Source: Sphingobacterium sp. | GTDB taxonomy: Bacteria > Bacteroidota > Bacteroidia > Sphingobacteriales > Sphingobacteriaceae | Reading direction: 5' to 3' | Assembly (NCBI GenBank): GCA_029239355.1 | Contig: JAQZAZ010000006.1 | Location: 78,479-142,478 of the forward strand | DNA: 64,000 nucleotides | Shown: positions 61,091 to 64,000 of the stretch, piece after piece | Position numbering within the stretch: position 1 is the stretch's first letter | How the letters are laid out: every line of letters starts with the position of its first letter | Translations under genes and position numbers: made by a program | Notes under the pieces: model-generated | The model's database searches: none | What the model saw: the letters and a program-made list of their open reading frames with translations, nothing else | What the model was told of the DNA's origin: nothing

Positions 61091-61891
61091 TTAAATATCC
61101 ATAACTGTGTCAAGTCCCCGCTTCAAGCCGGTAAAGGTGGATAGCTTCTGGACGGCTAGAAAAACTCCCTTTATATAAGGCTCTGCTCCATTTCCTGCAT
61201 CATGCCGTAGGATCAGCTTCTCATCCTTTTCACCAAATATCACCTCTACTCCGAGGATATGGCCCGGTAATCGCACCGAATGTACCTGTATACCATTTAG
61301 ACTTGCACCGCGTGCATCTTTCCGTCCGATGGTATCTTCAATTGCTACTGTCAGATCAGGTGTCCGAATCGCGGACAAACGATAAGCGAGCTCAGCGACA
61401 GTTCCACTTGGTGCGTCAGGCTTGTCTCCTGAGGCGTAATCTATAACTTCAAAGTGAGGAACAAATTTAGCCGCAATCTCGGCAAACTTTTGTAGTAGCA
61501 CGGCCGTAATTGCAAAATTACCTGCAGCCAGAATAGCGGTACTATTGTCAGCTGCAACCTTCGCAATTTCTTTAAAATCCGAATCAGACAATCCTGATGT
61601 TCCCAATACAACCCGCTTACCCCGGTTCAATGCAGCAATCACATTGTCTTTTGCAATTTCTGGTTTGGTAAAATCAATCATAACGTCAAAATCCACTCGG
61701 TCAAGAGCATGCTCCATAGTATCAAACAATGGAATCGGGTCCCGCTTTAATTGTAAAATTTCAGCCAAATCAGCCCCATTTCGGGATCTGGACAAGCCCC
61801 CCACCAATTGTAAATCGTTTTCCTCTACGATCCTTTTGCTTAGTTCAGTCCCCACCCATCCTGTTGCTCCTGCGATAAATACCTTAATCAT
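61091..61891 (-). CDS. DapB-like dihydrodipicolinate-reductase homologue lacking the catalytic His
   Basis: A 266-residue NAD(P)-binding protein of the DapB family, which in lysine/meso-DAP synthesis reduces dihydrodipicolinate. The nucleotide loop FIAGATGWVGTELS, MIDFTKPEIA and LGTSGLSDSD are family signatures, and DKPDAPSGTVAEL keeps the Lys-x-Asp-Ala-Pro-Ser-Gly-Thr substrate loop. The preceding segment reads EVIDYASGDK, not the usual H-H-x-x-K, so the general-acid histidine is absent. I infer a paralogue with an altered substrate. Start ATG 61891 gives the usual beta-strand. A methyltransferase gene lies 30 bases upstream on the same strand, suggesting an operon. Confidence 0.85.
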   Translation of the reverse strand: MIKVFIAGATGWVGTELSKRIVEENDLQLVGGLSRSRNGADLAEILQLKRDPIPLFDTMEHALDRVDFDVMIDFTKPEIAKDNVIAALNRGKRVVLGTSGLSDSDFKEIAKVAADNSTAILAAGNFAITAVLLQKFAEIAAKFVPHFEVIDYASGDKPDAPSGTVAELAYRLSAIRTPDLTVAIEDTIGRKDARGASLNGIQVHSVRLPGHILGVEVIFGEKDEKLILRHDAGNGAEPYIKGVFLAVQKLSTFTGLKRGLDTVMDI

Positions 61892-61921
61892 AATTTTTCT
61901 TTTGATTATAAAAAACAGACA

Positions 61922-62722
61922 TTATTCTTTTATGGCCACAACAGCATAAACCATTGGAATCTTGTCTTCTAGCTGGTCAATCCGATATTTATTCTTTTCA
62001 AATTCAATAGTCCCTTTAAAACAATTATAAGGGGAATAATCAAATTCGTCAAGTTGTGTTATACGGAGTCCATTTCTGATCAAATTATTGACCACTTCGC
62101 TTATGCTATGGTTCCACATCACATATTCCTGTTTTATAGCTGAATTTTTATCCGCATAGGTGCCAGTTGCTGTCTCTACAATAGCTCCTGAATTAAAATA
62201 CCTATAACCAACCTTCTCAAAATTATCATCGAACATCCAAACAACGGGATGGAATTCAACAAATACAAATTTCCCATTGGGCTTCAAAAATCTGGAAACA
62301 ACCTGTGCCCATTTATTCAAATCTGGCAACCAGCCAATTGTACCATAACTCGTAAAAACAAGATCAAATTGCTGATCTAGATGATTCGGTAGATCATATA
62401 CGTCACAACAGATAAAGTGGACATTAGCATTTGTCTGTTCAGCTATTTTTTGTGCACTGTCTATTGCCTTATCGGATAGGTCAACTCCCGTCACCTCCGC
62501 GCCAAGCCTACTCAGTGAAATGGTATCCTGACCAAAATGACACTGTAAATGCAAAATAGTTTTGCCCTCAAGGTTATCGAACAAGCCCAGTTCAATCTCA
62601 TTTAAGGAGTTTCTCCCCTGCAGAAAGCCGGGAAGGTCATAAAACTCAGAATTAAGATGTGCATCTGTTCTGTTGTTCCAGGACATTCGGTTTATATCCA
62701 AATAATGTTTTTCCTTATTCAT
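61922..62722 (-). CDS. Class I SAM-dependent methyltransferase
   Basis: Rossmann-fold methyltransferase of 266 residues. The SAM loop is ILHLQCHFGQDTISLSRLGA (motif I), followed by VTGVDLSDKAI (acidic residue binding the ribose), VHFICCDVYDLPNHLDQQFD (motif II) and VFTSYGTIGWLPDL (motif III), then KPNGKFVFVEFHP. The C-terminal half is beta-rich with many aromatics. It resembles the UbiE/COQ5-like group of unknown substrate. It lies 30 bases upstream of the DapB-like gene in the same direction, an operon of two metabolic genes with no obvious pathway. Confidence 0.9.
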   Translation of the reverse strand: MNKEKHYLDINRMSWNNRTDAHLNSEFYDLPGFLQGRNSLNEIELGLFDNLEGKTILHLQCHFGQDTISLSRLGAEVTGVDLSDKAIDSAQKIAEQTNANVHFICCDVYDLPNHLDQQFDLVFTSYGTIGWLPDLNKWAQVVSRFLKPNGKFVFVEFHPVVWMFDDNFEKVGYRYFNSGAIVETATGTYADKNSAIKQEYVMWNHSISEVVNNLIRNGLRITQLDEFDYSPYNCFKGTIEFEKNKYRIDQLEDKIPMVYAVVAIKE

Positions 62723-62819
62723 AGCCTAAATCTACCTTTTCTATCCAAATAATTTACACGATCAGCCTATTCTTATAGAAGAATAACCGCTTTTAACAGT
62801 AGTTGGCACCTTTAATCCC

Positions 62820-63614
62820 TCATTGTTTTAAAAATATCGAATTTATGATAGAATGCTTGTAACGCCCCAACCTATTTTTATCAATTAGCTTAAGTTTCTT
62901 GTCCGTGCGGACAAATGTTAAGCCCGTAAAATCGTAATAACTCCAATATGACCGTGTGTAAAAATGAAAAGAGCGAAAAGGGATGTGATCAAAATCAAAA
63001 AAATAACTTTCCTGCGTTTGCAGACTGTCGATAATTAAAAGTTTATTGCTTCGAGGTTTTTCAATAACTAAATACTGATGCAATGGGATCTTATCTTTTG
63101 CGGTCTCTATCGCACCAAAGTCTCCATCTATTTCACAGGTTTTCACCCTCAGCTTTTCAAATTCTCCATTTTTAAACTCAAACACCTGATAATATTGCGG
63201 TTCAGCAATATTGTCAAAATAGATTTTGACACTACTAGTATCAATTTTCTCATGCGTTCGATACAAGGGCAAAAATTCTGCGTTCGTAGAGCAATCCGTT
63301 TTAACATCGATCTGAGACGGCATTGAAGAAAAAAAAGTTAACGTATCATTTTTGATTGCAAATGTACCCCTGGATTGATTTTCATATCCCACATCCTCAC
63401 CTGCTTTTAATGGTAAGTTTGTTTCCTTATAAAAATAACTGTGATCCAGGAAGTTTAAAACCAATTCATTGGTTGAGTCACTCTTATATTTTACAATTCC
63501 GGTGTCATCATCAGTAAAATGTACGGTACTGTCCCTGAATTTCTGAGCATGGTTCCCACAGGATTGTAGTATGAGTACGAACAGCAGTATTTTGTAATTT
63601 TCGAGTGCCAGCAT
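62820..63614 (-). CDS. Exported lipoprotein-like protein, uncharacterised
   Basis: A 264-residue secreted protein. Near the N-terminus YKILLFVLILQSCGN is a signal peptide with a lipobox-like LQSC, so the mature chain is probably lipid-anchored. The rest is beta-rich with many aromatics and charged loops (YFDNIAEPQYYQVFEFKNGE, YFFDFDHIPFRSFHFYTRSY), without recognised motifs. ATG 63614 is chosen; an upstream ATT would be needed for the longer form. It may share a transcript with the small gene beyond 63673. Confidence 0.65.
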   Translation of the reverse strand: MLALENYKILLFVLILQSCGNHAQKFRDSTVHFTDDDTGIVKYKSDSTNELVLNFLDHSYFYKETNLPLKAGEDVGYENQSRGTFAIKNDTLTFFSSMPSQIDVKTDCSTNAEFLPLYRTHEKIDTSSVKIYFDNIAEPQYYQVFEFKNGEFEKLRVKTCEIDGDFGAIETAKDKIPLHQYLVIEKPRSNKLLIIDSLQTQESYFFDFDHIPFRSFHFYTRSYWSYYDFTGLTFVRTDKKLKLIDKNRLGRYKHSIINSIFLKQ

Positions 63615-63672
63615 AACAATCAAATTTTAAGTTTTAATATCACTCTATACCTGATTCAATAGGATAAAACAA

Positions 63673-64000
63673 TTACTTCACTTTTTCGATAATATTATCC
63701 GATGGACCATCTCCATAGTACGCCGGTTTCTGCTCAGCTATTTTAGGATGGCCATTTTCATCTTTCTCTAATTTTTTGATTCCCGTTCTCGGCGGACGCC
63801 TGGTATCCAGCTCCATTTCGAAAGATATCGTAATTTTATCGTTAACGCCAAGACTATTCCCTTCTTTATCAAAAACCTGCAAATCGTGCAAATAATAATA
63901 CAGTTGTGTACTTAATGAATAAGTAATCCTAGAAATACCATGTAAAACATATAATAAGCAATAATATTTGGCAATAAAATCAAAAGATCCCTTCCTGCTC
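63673..64000 (-). CDS. Uncharacterised gene, open at the right window edge (partial)
   Basis: The minus-strand frame ends at TAA 63673 and stays open all the way to the last base of the window (about 109 codons). The lower part reads LHDLQVFDKEGNSLGVNDKI and ends IAEQKPAYYGDGPSDNIIEK, and looks like real protein; the upper part (SRKGSFDFIAKYYCLLYVLH) is less certain, so translation may begin at a TTG near 63891. No family recognised. It lies 59 bases upstream of the lipoprotein-like gene on the same strand, hence possibly one operon. Confidence 0.45.
   Translation of the reverse strand, partial: SRKGSFDFIAKYYCLLYVLHGISRITYSLSTQLYYYLHDLQVFDKEGNSLGVNDKITISFEMELDTRRPPRTGIKKLEKDENGHPKIAEQKPAYYGDGPSDNIIEKVK

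Noticed and set aside
1..64000. CRISPR array, prophage, integron or insertion sequence
   Set aside because: No regularly spaced identical repeats, transposase, integrase, phage structural gene or terminal inverted repeats with target duplication were found.
1..64000. tRNA or rRNA genes
   Set aside because: No cloverleaf-like sequence with a T-loop consensus or rRNA-like conserved stretch was recognised; a covariance-model search would be needed for certainty.

Overview
The window looks like chromosomal DNA of a Bacteroidota bacterium, most likely a Sphingobacterium-like member of the Sphingobacteriaceae. It is A+T-rich. It carries an ECF sigma / FecR / SusC / SusD block, a LytS/LytTR two-component pair, many outer-membrane barrels and several surface or periplasmic carbohydrate-active enzymes. 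No rRNA, tRNA, CRISPR array, intact insertion sequence or prophage was seen. Genus-level placement is inference.

Layout. 1-2.1 kb: a GH2 glycosidase with coding-like remnants at the left edge. 2.5-4.5 kb: beta-carbonic anhydrase, then a divergent HxlR regulator / azoreductase pair with an 18-bp-period operator. 4.7-11.5 kb: LytS-type kinase and LytTR regulator, two outer-membrane proteins sharing an upstream motif, an LpxL-like acyltransferase, a permuted NlpC/P60-like protein and an acidic disordered protein. 11.6-17.5 kb: an MscS channel with a small lipoprotein, an AraC regulator with an aldehyde dehydrogenase behind a tandem 19-bp operator, and AlkB. 17.8-20.4 kb: a MoxR-like AAA ATPase / VWA pair. 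20.6-22.2 kb: an SDR-SnoaL operon in which both genes are broken, facing an intact HxlR regulator.

23.2-30.4 kb: a nutrient-uptake block (ECF sigma, FecR, SusC, SusD) with no adjacent hydrolase, then rsgA. 32.3-36.0 kb: a compact pectin/hemicellulose cluster (GH43, CE8 pectinesterase, acyl esterase). 36.5-44.1 kb: an epimerase, a Crp-like regulator, a type-B carboxylesterase, a decayed SDR, a butanediol-type dehydrogenase and a sulfatase. 44.3-48.9 kb: an NTF2-like / membrane-protein operon divergent from an AraC regulator, a receiver-only response regulator, a KAS III enzyme and a 40-residue Lys-rich protein. 49.3-53 kb: a membrane-protein pseudogene, a VOC protein, a metallophosphoesterase and an alcohol dehydrogenase, with a perfect 40-bp palindrome.

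53.3-60 kb holds antibiotic-modifying enzymes and small housekeeping genes: a TPR-Arr rifampin ADP-ribosyltransferase, a DHFR-like protein, YceI, a DeoR regulator divergent from a 5'-nucleotidase, an MFS transporter with related operator repeats, and an ANT(6)-type adenylyltransferase. 60-64 kb holds a divergent DapB homologue, a methyltransferase and uncharacterised exported proteins.

The main themes are plant-polysaccharide use, many small regulator-plus-target modules whose operators can be read directly, and a notable number of freshly or partly decayed genes. The most testable new points are the decaying SDR/SnoaL operon, the ATTGCAA regulon around the DeoR gene, the TPR-Arr fusion and the DapB homologue lacking its catalytic histidine.
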